From positions 354,339-418,338 of the forward strand of contig NZ_JBLYZJ010000001.1 in assembly GCF_048551375.1 (NCBI RefSeq): DNA of 64,000 nucleotides, read 5' to 3'. The stretch is from Faucicola sp048551375. Lineage in GTDB: Bacteria > Pseudomonadota > Gammaproteobacteria > Pseudomonadales > Moraxellaceae. This document shows positions 17,558-27,610 of the stretch, one piece after another (the stretch's first letter is position 1; the number at the start of each line of letters is the position of its first letter). The notes under the pieces were generated by a model, which ran no database searches, was not told where the DNA came from, and was given only the letters and a program-made list of their open reading frames with translations. Position numbers and translations under genes: made by a program.

Positions 17558-18576
17558 TGCACGCAAAAAACCCCATTTGGCAAGCCCGTATTGCACGCTT
17601 TAAACGCAATAAAATCGGCTATTACTCATTGATTTTATTCAGTATTATTTTTAGCATTTGCCTATGTGTTAATGTCGTTGCCAATGACAAGCCCATCATG
17701 GTGAAATACCAAGACAGCTATTATTTCCCAGTTGCCAAAGCCTATCCAGAAACCACGTTTGGCGGTGTGTTCGAGACCGAAACCAATTACCAAGACCCTG
17801 TGGTCAAAGACTTGATTAACCAACACGGCTATATGATTGAGCCGATGATTGGCTTTGCTGACCAAACCCCAAGCGTCAGCCGTGATGTGCCGTTTCCTGC
17901 ACCGCCCAACGCCCAAAACTGGCTTGGTACGGACGACCAAGGGCGAGATGTGCTGGCGAGGGTGCTGTATGGCTTGCGTGTGTCGTTGTTGTTTGGGCTG
18001 GCATTGACGTTGGCAGGGTCGCTGATTGGCATTATCGTGGGGGCGGTGCAAGGCTATTATGGCGGTTGGGTGGATTTGGGCGGACAGCGATTGATGGAAG
18101 TGTGGGGCGGTTTGCCACAACTCTTTATGATTATTATTTTGGTGAGTTTGTTTAGCCCCAGTGTGACGGTGCTGTTTGGGCTGATGTTGTTGTTTGGTTG
18201 GATGGGGCTTGTGGGCTTGGTGCGTGCGGAGTTTTTGCGAGCGAGGAATTTTGATTATGTCCGCTCGGCAAAGGCGATGGGCGTGAGCGATGCCAAGATT
18301 ATGTTTCGCCATATTTTGCCGAATGCGATGTCATCTAGTTTGTCGCAGTTGCCGTTTATTTTGACGGCGAATATCACGGCATTGACCACGCTTGATTATT
18401 TGGGCTATGGCTTGCCTGCTGGGTCGCCCTCGCTCGGTGAGTTGATTTCGCAGGGGAAAAATAATTTGGATGCACCGTGGCTTGCGTTGGCAGGATTTTT
18501 TAGTTTGACGGTGGTGTTGTCGCTCCTTATTTTTATTGGCGAAGCGTTAAGGGATGCGTTTGACCCTAGAACATAG
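17557..18576 (+). CDS. yejE: Peptide ABC transporter permease, YejE-like
   Basis: The second permease of the importer (339 residues). It has an N-terminal membrane segment, a periplasmic insert, then the transport core starting at NWLGTDDQGRDVLARVLYG. The EAA loop is at RARNFDYVRSAKAMGVSDAK, and DPRT at the C-terminus is typical of the DppC/YejE group. It starts on the last base of the yejB stop. In E. coli the ATPase gene yejF comes next. Here the next feature is a palindromic repeat and then pepN on the other strand, so the ATPase must be encoded elsewhere. Confidence 0.9.
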   Translation: MHAKNPIWQARIARFKRNKIGYYSLILFSIIFSICLCVNVVANDKPIMVKYQDSYYFPVAKAYPETTFGGVFETETNYQDPVVKDLINQHGYMIEPMIGFADQTPSVSRDVPFPAPPNAQNWLGTDDQGRDVLARVLYGLRVSLLFGLALTLAGSLIGIIVGAVQGYYGGWVDLGGQRLMEVWGGLPQLFMIIILVSLFSPSVTVLFGLMLLFGWMGLVGLVRAEFLRARNFDYVRSAKAMGVSDAKIMFRHILPNAMSSSLSQLPFILTANITALTTLDYLGYGLPAGSPSLGELISQGKNNLDAPWLALAGFFSLTVVLSLLIFIGEALRDAFDPRT

Positions 18577-18613
18577 TATCCTAGACAATAGTTTATATAG
18601 GACTTACGCAAAA

Positions 18614-18658
18614 ATGCCATTTGTAGGTTGGGTGGAAGCATGACACCCAACATAAACC
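18614..18658. repeat. Family C repeat (copy C1)
   Basis: This copy contains TTTGTAGGTTGGGT and ACCCAAC, which form an imperfect palindrome. About 40 bases match the reverse complement of 58059-58098 with few differences. It lies between convergent yejE and pepN. Confidence 0.8.
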
Positions 18659-18659
18659 A

Positions 18660-21329
18660 TTATTGGTTGAGCATCGTTGCCAAGGTTTCTTTGACATTTT
18701 TGGAGGTCATTTTGGGCTGACTATCCAATAATTGCTGTTTGGCATGGCTTTTGATTGGTTCGCTCAAAGTATTCCAAGCGGACAAACTTTGCAGTAAACG
18801 TGAAGCTAACAGTGGATTACGTTTATCCAAAATCACCATCATATCAAGGTATTGGCTTAATCCTTGATTTGACCAAAGTTTGGTTGGTTGAGCAATCAAT
18901 CCACCTAAAACCGCACGCACACGGTTTGGGGTATTGAGGTCAAAATCAGTATGTTCTGTCAACCCAAAAATCGCATCAACTGAAGCTTCGGTATCCCCTG
19001 CTTGCACCCCAAACCATAAATCCATCGCCAAATCATCATGGCTAAATCGTTGATAAAAGTCGGCTAATAATACCGTTTTTTGCTCAAGCTGATGATTCAC
19101 CACCGCCGATAACGCCCCCAATCGCTCACTCATACAACTGGCATTTTGGTATTGATTGACCGCCCATTGTTTGGCATCTTCGATGTTGGCAGTCAACGCC
19201 ATGTCCAATGCCACGTTTCGCCATGCTCGCTCGCCCATCGCTTTCGCATTGTCTTGATACGCTGTCAGCGGATAGGCTTGATAAGCGGTTGTCCAAAAGT
19301 CGGCAAGGTGAGTTGCCACTTGTTTTAGCAAGGCATCTCGTTTGGCTTTGACTTCGTTGGGGTTATAATGGTGGCTAAATGCAGAGCCAAGCTCACGTTC
19401 GGCAGGGATATCCAGTAAACGTGTCGCTAACATGGCATCTTGTTGGTACAGGCTTGGCAGTGCTTGCTTTAAGGCATTCAGATAAATGGTGCTATCTGCC
19501 CCTTGAATCAAGATACGATTGACCAATAATTGACTGGCTTGCCAACGGTTAAAGCCATTGGTTTCATATTGCATCAAAAATGACAAATCCGCATCACTAT
19601 AGTCAAAATTTAGCTGAACAGGGGCAGAAAAATCTCGTAACAGCGAAATTACTGGCTCAAAATCAATGCCACTAAAGCTAAAATCTTGTTCGGCTGTATC
19701 CAGCAATAACAAATCTTCAACGACCAATGCCCCAGTCGCACGGTTAAAAATCGCCATTTTGACAGGAATAGGCAGGGCTTTGGGGGCAGGATAATTGGTG
19801 ACTTGGCGTGTTTGTTGGCTTAGATGAATGGTTAAATTATCTGCCACTTGGCTAAAACGCCCAGACAGCACAGGGGTGGCAGGTTGGGTGTACCAGTCAA
19901 TAAAGTTTTCGACATTCGTACCGCCCACGCTTAACGCTGACAGCAAATCTTCCACCGTCACCGCTTGCCCATCAAAACGGCGGAAATATTCATCCGTCCC
20001 TTGGCGGAACTTCTCTTTACCCAAAGTATTGGCAATCATCCGTACGATTTCCGCCCCTTTTTCGTACACAGTGGCGGTATAGAAGTTATTAATCTCGACA
20101 AAATGGTCTGGGCGTGGTGGATGAGCCAGCGGACTGGCATCCTCTGGGAACTGGAATGCTCGTAAGGTCGCTACATCATCAATGCGTTGCACCGCTGGGG
20201 AATGCAGACTTTCAGAAAACGACTGGTCACGGAATACGGTAAAGCCCTCTTTTAGGCATAGCTGAAACCAATCACGGCACGTAATGCGATTGCCTGTCCA
20301 GTTATGGAAATATTCATGGGCAATCACCGCTTTGACATTAAAATTACGGCGGTCAGTGGTGGTTTCTGGGCTTGATAACACACAGGCGGTGTTAAAGATA
20401 TTCAAGCCTTTGTTTTCCATCGCCCCCATGTTAAATTGGCTCACTGCCACAATCATATAACGGTCAAGGTCATACGCTCGTCCGTAGTGGTCTTCATCCC
20501 ATTTCATCGAGTCTTTAAGGGCTTGCATACCGACATGACATTGCTCGATATTCTCAGATTTGGCATATACCTCAAGCAACACCTCACGCCCTTCACTCGT
20601 GGTACTGTCTTTTACAAAATAATGGTCGCTCAACACGTCCAAATCCGCCATCACACAAGCGAATAAATAACTCGGTTTTTTGGTGGGGTCTTCCCACACG
20701 GCAAAATGACGGTTGCCATTATCAGCCAAATCACCTTTTTCAACCAAATTACCATTTGCCAATAGCGTTGGGTAGGTTTTATCCGCCTCAAGGCGTGTGG
20801 TAAAGCGTGATAACACATCAGGACGGTCTGGGTAAAAGGTAATTTTGCGAAAACCCTCTGGCTCACATTGGGTCACGAACATCTTGTCCGCCCCCTCGCC
20901 TGCTTGATACAAGCCTTCAAGGCTGGTATTGGTCTGTGGTACAATCGCCACCACCGTGGTGATTTGACAATCATTGGGGGCATTGCTAATGACAAGCATT
21001 TCATCATTAAGTTGATAATCCGCTTCGGTTAACGCTTTACCGTTTAAACTAATGGATTCAAGCTGTAACTCACGTCCCAATAGCACCAAATCGCCTGCCG
21101 TGCTTCTTGTCATGTCAAGATTGGCGGTGACTTTGGCATTGTCGGCAAATAATTGAATGGTAAGGTCGATACTATTGACCAAAAAAACTGGTGGCGTGTA
21201 GTCTTTTAGATAGATTTTTTGTGGTGCAGTAGCGTCTTGCATAGGTAAATGAGAGGGTACATCTGGCATTTCGGTGTTTAGCAGTTGAGGGTTTTCGGTC
21301 TGGCTAGTTTCAGTCACGTTTGTCATCAT
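18660..21329 (-). CDS. pepN: Aminopeptidase N (M1 family)
   Basis: The 889-residue zinc aminopeptidase is close to E. coli PepN (870). The substrate-recognition motif NMGAMENKGLNIF and the zinc motif HEYFHNWTGNR with its downstream Glu (LCLKEGFTVFRDQ) are intact. It removes N-terminal residues from peptides in the cytoplasm. An N-terminal extension of about 30 polar residues precedes the first conserved block (IYLKDYTPPVF). Two adjacent ATGs are possible starts. The gene converges on yejE and diverges from the mgtC-like gene. Confidence 0.96.
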   Translation of the reverse strand: MMTNVTETSQTENPQLLNTEMPDVPSHLPMQDATAPQKIYLKDYTPPVFLVNSIDLTIQLFADNAKVTANLDMTRSTAGDLVLLGRELQLESISLNGKALTEADYQLNDEMLVISNAPNDCQITTVVAIVPQTNTSLEGLYQAGEGADKMFVTQCEPEGFRKITFYPDRPDVLSRFTTRLEADKTYPTLLANGNLVEKGDLADNGNRHFAVWEDPTKKPSYLFACVMADLDVLSDHYFVKDSTTSEGREVLLEVYAKSENIEQCHVGMQALKDSMKWDEDHYGRAYDLDRYMIVAVSQFNMGAMENKGLNIFNTACVLSSPETTTDRRNFNVKAVIAHEYFHNWTGNRITCRDWFQLCLKEGFTVFRDQSFSESLHSPAVQRIDDVATLRAFQFPEDASPLAHPPRPDHFVEINNFYTATVYEKGAEIVRMIANTLGKEKFRQGTDEYFRRFDGQAVTVEDLLSALSVGGTNVENFIDWYTQPATPVLSGRFSQVADNLTIHLSQQTRQVTNYPAPKALPIPVKMAIFNRATGALVVEDLLLLDTAEQDFSFSGIDFEPVISLLRDFSAPVQLNFDYSDADLSFLMQYETNGFNRWQASQLLVNRILIQGADSTIYLNALKQALPSLYQQDAMLATRLLDIPAERELGSAFSHHYNPNEVKAKRDALLKQVATHLADFWTTAYQAYPLTAYQDNAKAMGERAWRNVALDMALTANIEDAKQWAVNQYQNASCMSERLGALSAVVNHQLEQKTVLLADFYQRFSHDDLAMDLWFGVQAGDTEASVDAIFGLTEHTDFDLNTPNRVRAVLGGLIAQPTKLWSNQGLSQYLDMMVILDKRNPLLASRLLQSLSAWNTLSEPIKSHAKQQLLDSQPKMTSKNVKETLATMLNQ

Positions 21330-21409
21330 TTTCTCTTTTTTTCTTGCATAGTTAGTAATAAATATTAAGTAAAAATTCTTTGCTATTATGCCATAACATC
21401 GAGGTAAAA

Positions 21410-21475
21410 ATGTGGGTTAATTCAGGTCAAGTAGTGGCTTACCTCATAGGCGTGGATGATTTAAAAAAGATATAG
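21410..21475 (+). CDS. Possible 21-residue leader peptide upstream of mgtC
   Basis: A short open frame (MWVNSGQVVAYLIGVDDLKK plus Ile) begins with ATG eight bases after a clear GAGGT. It lies 126 bp before the mgtC-like gene on the same strand. Salmonella mgtC is controlled by short leader peptides, which makes the position suggestive. Nothing else supports translation, and the region could be plain untranslated leader. Confidence 0.25.
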   Translation: MWVNSGQVVAYLIGVDDLKKI

Positions 21476-21601
21476 TGACATTAGTCGTTGAATTGTCGGA
21501 CGATTGTTTTACCTTAGTAATACTGTGTTAGTATGGGCTGTGTTTATGCCAAAGATTTGCTATGATTTTATGGTTTAATCTTTTATGTTTATGGTGAAAA
21601 A

Positions 21602-22069
21602 ATGTCGACCAGTGTCACGCAGTTATTTGATTTTAATTGGAAAGAAATGTTGATACATACGGGACAGATGCTGATTGCTTTTGTGTTGATATTGCCGATT
21701 GGGTTGAACCGTGAAAATAGTAAGTTCAGTATGGGGCTAAGAACCTTTCCGATGGTGAGCCTTGCGAGCTGTGGCTTTACGCTTGTGGGGTTTGGGATGT
21801 CAGGGAATGACGATTCACAGATTTCAAATGTGATTAATGGCGTGGTGACTGGGATTGGTTTTATTGGTGGTGGAGCGATTTTGAAGACGGATAATTCGAT
21901 TGAGGGGACTTCGACTGCGGCAGCGATTTGGGCGGCTGGTTGTGTGGGCGTGGCGGTGGCGATGGGACGGCTTGAGATTGCGGTGTTGGTGAGCTTGATG
22001 ACGTTTTTGATTTTTTATTTTGCGACACCGCTAAAAGAAACACTTAGTAATGATAGTGAAAGACCTTAA
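21602..22069 (+). CDS. MgtC/SapB-family membrane protein
   Basis: The 155-residue hydrophobic protein has four predicted membrane segments and the MgtC signatures LPIGLNRE, GLRTFPMVSLASCG, VVTGIGFIGGGAILK and GTSTAAAIWAAGCVGVA. It corresponds to the short SapB-like form without the C-terminal ACT-like domain of Salmonella MgtC. Family members affect growth at low magnesium and virulence in several species, often by acting on the F-type ATPase. The molecular role of this one is not known. GGTGAAAA precedes the ATG. Its stop overlaps the end of the convergent toxin remnant by 4 bp. Confidence 0.9.
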   Translation: MSTSVTQLFDFNWKEMLIHTGQMLIAFVLILPIGLNRENSKFSMGLRTFPMVSLASCGFTLVGFGMSGNDDSQISNVINGVVTGIGFIGGGAILKTDNSIEGTSTAAAIWAAGCVGVAVAMGRLEIAVLVSLMTFLIFYFATPLKETLSNDSERP

Positions 22070-22462
22070 ATGAAATCTTTCATCAAAATAAATTTGTCAA
22101 TTTTTGATGCTTTTTTATCAAAGGTCACGACTGGCAGATGATTTTCTACCGCACAGCGACAGGCTATTAACATATCAGACAAATCAAAGGTGTTATTGCG
22201 TGCTTGTAATAACATTGCTTTAACATCATCGGCATTTTCTACTTTCAAGATTGGCGATTTAAATAGCAACAATAATTTGCAATCGCTCAATGTTATAAAA
22301 GTGACCCAATACCCAATTTGTTTCCAACAGTACCAATAATGGAATAAAAGCTTGCTGATTGTTGGTTTCTAATTGATTGAACAAATCAACGACTTGTTGT
22401 AATTGGGCTGGGTTATCTTTAGCAAATAATCGCACCAAAATATTGGTATCTAATGAAATCAT
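22066..22462 (-). pseudogene. PIN-domain toxin interrupted by a frameshift
   Basis: The first part (22259-22462) reads MISLDTNILVRLFAKDNPAQ and on to YNIERLQIIVAI, where it meets a stop. The rest of a PIN domain continues in the +1 frame: LLLFKSPILKVENADD, then NTFDLSDMLIACRC and VVTFDKKASK. Together they make a full VapC-like toxin of about 130 residues with the Asp in LDTN, Glu in LLVLLETNWVLG and the FDLSDMLIA acidic site. The break lies near 22258-22285, probably a one-base indel in an AT-rich stretch. The antitoxin gene upstream is intact. A sequencing error or programmed frameshift cannot be excluded. Confidence 0.8.
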
Positions 22463-22464
22463 CT

Positions 22465-22758
22465 TTAACCCTGCCAGTTTTTAAAGGCTTTAGCAATACT
22501 ATCGTTCATATCTTCAATGGTAGCGACTTTATCAGTTTTGATAGTTATGGCATTTAACAACTCATCAACGGTCAATTTTTCATCTTTAGGATTTGATTTT
22601 GCATTTTTAAGTTCAGTAACGTCAAAACTAGGATTGTCGCTTTTGAAAGGATTTTGCCATTTTTCTATTAGGCTATCAGCATAGCCCAATAGTTGATATC
22701 GCAAAGATTCTGGTAAAATTTGGATTCTTTGATTGAGTAATTCAGCCGTTGTCATCAT
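22465..22758 (-). CDS. Antitoxin-like protein of the broken PIN module
   Basis: The 97-residue protein begins with a motif (LLNQRIQILPESLRYQLLGY) like the helical DUF2281/VapB-type antitoxins. Its acidic C-terminal region (about residues 50-97) would be the toxin-binding tail. It ends 2 bp before the PIN toxin start on the same strand, a typical antitoxin-first layout. AAAGGAAAC gives a good ribosome-binding site, and either of two adjacent ATGs could be used. Function is inferred from size and neighbour. Confidence 0.6.
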   Translation of the reverse strand: MMTTAELLNQRIQILPESLRYQLLGYADSLIEKWQNPFKSDNPSFDVTELKNAKSNPKDEKLTVDELLNAITIKTDKVATIEDMNDSIAKAFKNWQG

Positions 22759-22769
22759 AGTTTCCTTTA

Positions 22770-23354
22770 TTAATCATAAATTCTAAAACTTAGTAGCTTA
22801 TTTTTCGCCTTTAAAACTGATTCCAAATGATATTCATGTAAATTTTTCTTTCGCTCATTTTCAAAGAAATCTTTTTTATCAACAGTTTTATAGGTCAAAT
22901 CAACGATAAAACAAGCATAATCCAGTATGGTACTTTTTTGCAAGTCATTCATGCTTGAATACTTATAGATAAAGCTTTCATAATCATGGTCATACCCCAA
23001 ATGCCTTGCTAATCCTACGAGAAATTTATTTTCCCACCAATCAGTTTTAGGGTTTTTGAGATACCATTCAACCACATAGACCATGTAAGCAGGCAGAAAA
23101 AAGGCAAATTCTTCGTTCGACATATTGCAAAAAGGCAAGTCATATTTTTCCAGTTGCTCTTTTGGAATTTCTGTCCAGTTATGATAAGGTCTGTTTTTGC
23201 TCGCCTCATGATAAATTTTGCCAAATTCATCTTCAGATAAACCACCTATACCCCATTTGTCGGTAATAAAACACTGCTCAAGCGTTTTATCAACCTTTTT
23301 AACATCAGCAAAAGCAATTTTAATTTGCTCTATTAACTGTACTGGCTCAAGCAT
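22770..23354 (-). CDS. Uncharacterised protein, possibly DUF6714-like
   Basis: This soluble 194-residue protein is rich in aromatic and charged residues. Blocks such as IKIAFADVKK, WTEIPKEQLEKYDLPFCNMS and FAFFLPAYMVYVVEWYL recall the uncharacterised DUF6714 group (elements W-x-x-IP and FFLPAYM). It has no signal peptide and no catalytic motif I know. It lies between uvrB (14 bp downstream of the uvrB end's mirrored start) and the antitoxin gene, all on the minus strand. It is lower in GC than uvrB, in line with the neighbouring toxin-antitoxin locus, so it may have been acquired. Confidence 0.6.
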   Translation of the reverse strand: MLEPVQLIEQIKIAFADVKKVDKTLEQCFITDKWGIGGLSEDEFGKIYHEASKNRPYHNWTEIPKEQLEKYDLPFCNMSNEEFAFFLPAYMVYVVEWYLKNPKTDWWENKFLVGLARHLGYDHDYESFIYKYSSMNDLQKSTILDYACFIVDLTYKTVDKKDFFENERKKNLHEYHLESVLKAKNKLLSFRIYD

Positions 23355-23367
23355 TTTTCACCCCAAA

Positions 23368-25485
<2,118 letters not shown>

Positions 25486-25601
25486 TTTGGGGTCTTTTTG
25501 TTGTGAGTATGAGGAATTTATGGGGTTTTTGGGTTTGGTTTAAAAGGTAAGTTTGGTAAAAATGTTGTGGTATGATAGGATAAATTTATTTGGGTAGTAC
25601 C

Positions 25602-26060
25602 ATGCAACTGATTATTTTTATTGGTCTTCAAGGCTCGGGCAAATCGACTTTTTATAAACAACATTTGGTTGATAGTCATATTCGGCTAAATGGCGATATG
25701 TTAAAAACAAAACACCGAGAAACGCTATTGTTTCATGCTTGCCTTACTAGCAAAACACCCACCGTCATTGATAAAACCAATGCGACTATCGCTGAACGCC
25801 AACCCTTGATTGCACTCGCCAAACAACAGCATTTTAACGTAATCGCTTACTATTTTGATGTGCCTTTTGCTATCGCCCTTGCTCAAAACAATCACCGAGA
25901 AGGTAAAGCTAAAGTACCTGAAGTTGGGGTAAAATCTACTGCTAAAAAACTGCAACCGCCCCAATTTTCCGAAGGCTTTGACCAAATTTTTTATGTTAAA
26001 GTGCAAGATAATTTATTTGAATTGATTGAATTAAAACAGGAATTACTTGATGAGATTTGA
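25602..26060 (+). CDS. P-loop nucleotide/polynucleotide kinase-like ATPase
   Basis: The 152-residue protein starts with a hydrophobic strand and Walker A (IIFIGLQGSGKSTFYKQHL). LNGDMLKTKHR and VIDKTNATIAERQPLI follow, a layout typical of the AAA_33 / polynucleotide-kinase-like P-loop kinases. A lid Arg/Lys region (NNHREGKAKVPEV) comes next. ATG at 25602 is used rather than an upstream TTG. Its last 11 bases overlap the Thg1-like gene, so the two are translationally linked. By context it may phosphorylate an RNA 5' end before Thg1-like repair. The substrate is inference only. Confidence 0.8.
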   Translation: MQLIIFIGLQGSGKSTFYKQHLVDSHIRLNGDMLKTKHRETLLFHACLTSKTPTVIDKTNATIAERQPLIALAKQQHFNVIAYYFDVPFAIALAQNNHREGKAKVPEVGVKSTAKKLQPPQFSEGFDQIFYVKVQDNLFELIELKQELLDEI

Positions 26061-26817
26061 AGAACTTGACACCAAAATGCGGGTATTTGAAACCGCTCAC
26101 GACTATTGTATCACGCCCCAAGTATATATTGTGGTGCGTTTGGATGGGCGAGGTTTTACCAAAAAAACCAAAGAACTTTGGCAACTTGAAGCCCCATTTG
26201 ATGTGCGGTTTAATGAAGCGATGGCGAATACCACCAAACACTTAATGAATTGCGGATTTAATATCATCTATGGCTATACCCAAAGTGATGAAATTTCATT
26301 ACTTTTTCACCCAAATGAAGATACTTTCAATCGCAAAACTCGTAAAATCATTTCTGTATTAGCAGGTGAAGCGAGTGGATTTTTTAGTTTGGCAATGGGT
26401 GAATTAGCAAGTTTTGATGCTCGAATTTGTGAATTACCCACACGCCAATTAGTAACAGATTACTTTAGTTGGCGACAAGAAGATGCTCACCGTAACAGCC
26501 TAAATGCTCATTGTTACTGGCTACAACGTCATCAAGGCGTGGATAAAGCCACCGCTACTGCTTTTTTATCGGGTAAAGCATTGGCTGATAAACATGAATT
26601 GTTGTTTAGCAATGGCATTAATTTTAATGATTTACCCAGTTGGCAAAAACGAGGGGTCGGATTATATTGGGCTGATGTGGAAAAAGTGGGCTTTAACCCC
26701 CTAACCAATACACCCACACAAACCACACGCCGAGAGATTACCATTGACAAAGAGCTACCGCTTGCAGAACAATATGATGCGATGATTCAAAAAATTTTGG
26801 ACGGTGGATTAAACTAA
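26050..26817 (+). CDS. Thg1-like protein (3'-5' nucleotidyltransferase, tRNA repair)
   Basis: The 255-residue protein has the Thg1 signatures VVRLDGRGFTKKTKEL with the first metal Asp and GYTQSDEISLLFH with the second. A FDARICELPTRQLVTDYFSW segment and an HRNSLNAHCYW segment follow. Eukaryotic Thg1 adds G-1 to tRNA-His. Bacterial Thg1-like proteins instead extend truncated tRNA 5' ends in the 3'-5' direction, template-dependently. The start at 26050 overlaps the kinase gene by 11 bp, and the 3' end overlaps murU (convergent) by 9 bp. Bacteria usually encode G-1 of tRNA-His, so repair is the likelier role. Confidence 0.9.
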   Translation: MRFEELDTKMRVFETAHDYCITPQVYIVVRLDGRGFTKKTKELWQLEAPFDVRFNEAMANTTKHLMNCGFNIIYGYTQSDEISLLFHPNEDTFNRKTRKIISVLAGEASGFFSLAMGELASFDARICELPTRQLVTDYFSWRQEDAHRNSLNAHCYWLQRHQGVDKATATAFLSGKALADKHELLFSNGINFNDLPSWQKRGVGLYWADVEKVGFNPLTNTPTQTTRREITIDKELPLAEQYDAMIQKILDGGLN

Positions 26818-27498
26818 TGCTAATTTTTTATTCAAACTTTCCAACCGTTCAATCGTTCCCACATCGACCCAATCGTCCATGAGCAACGCCCCACCAATCC
26901 GATTATCCGCCATCGCTTGCTTGAGCAAAGGGGCAAGCGGTGCGGTATCGCCCACATTAATCGCATCTAGCAACCTTGGCGAAATCACACTCATCCCTGC
27001 AAAGGTATATTTGGGCGAACCGTCCACTTTGACTAATCCATTATCGAGAACAAAATCGCCATTCGGATTATGTGTCGCTTTATCGGTCAATAACAAATAG
27101 CCCAACTGCCCATCGGTTAGTTGGTAATTCACCAACTTGGTAAAATCAAACGGTGTCCATACATCGCCATTCACCAAAATAAACGGCTCGTCTTTTAGCA
27201 AACCCTCATCTAACGCCTTTTTGATACCGCCTGCGGTTTCTAACGGCTCGCCTGCCTCGATAGACCAATGAATCTTGACCCCAAACTGGCTACCATCGCC
27301 CAATGCGTCAAGCAGTTTATCCGCTAGCCACGACACATTAATAGTAATATCGGTCACACCTGCCTGTTGTAAGGCTTTGATATGCCATACAATTAGCGGT
27401 TGCCCACCGACTTCGACAAGGGGCTTAGGCGTGGTCAAGGTCAAAGGGCGTAAGCGAGTGCCTTTGCCTGCGGATAAAATCATGGCTTGGGTAATCAT
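26809..27498 (-). CDS. murU: N-acetylmuramate alpha-1-phosphate uridylyltransferase
   Basis: The 229-residue sugar-nucleotide transferase has the pyrophosphorylase loop AMILSAGKGTRLRPLTLTTPKPL, with FILVNGDVWTPFDF as the metal site. MurU converts MurNAc-1-phosphate to UDP-MurNAc, bypassing de novo synthesis and fosfomycin-sensitive MurA. It lies downstream of amgK on the same strand, as in Pseudomonas, though here separated by a 112-bp gap filled by a family B double palindrome. The pairing with amgK and lptD makes murU more likely than rmlA-type homologues. Confidence 0.9.
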   Translation of the reverse strand: MITQAMILSAGKGTRLRPLTLTTPKPLVEVGGQPLIVWHIKALQQAGVTDITINVSWLADKLLDALGDGSQFGVKIHWSIEAGEPLETAGGIKKALDEGLLKDEPFILVNGDVWTPFDFTKLVNYQLTDGQLGYLLLTDKATHNPNGDFVLDNGLVKVDGSPKYTFAGMSVISPRLLDAINVGDTAPLAPLLKQAMADNRIGGALLMDDWVDVGTIERLESLNKKLALV

Positions 27499-27528
27499 GG
27501 GTTGCCTTTTTAATTAAACAAAGGGGGC

Positions 27529-27598
27529 TGTAGGGGCGTATTGAATACGCCCAAATTGTCATTTTTAAATAAAGGGCGTAAGCATTACGCCCCTACCA
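27529..27598. repeat. Family B composite element (two hairpins, BIME-like)
   Basis: Hairpin one: GGGCGTAT (27534-27541) / ATACGCCC (27545-27552). Hairpin two: GGGCGTAA (27574-27581) / TTACGCCC (27585-27592). TGTAGG and CCTACCA form the outer ends. The whole ~69-bp unit matches the reverse complement of the unit at 54455-54523, with the two hairpins in mirrored order. It occupies most of the gap between amgK and murU. Confidence 0.88.
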
Positions 27599-27610
27599 AT
27601 GTGATTATAG

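Noticed and set aside
17662..18312. 216-codon open frame opposite yejE
   Set aside because: It is antisense to a well-supported permease. The His/Pro/Gln-rich translation is typical of a shadow frame.
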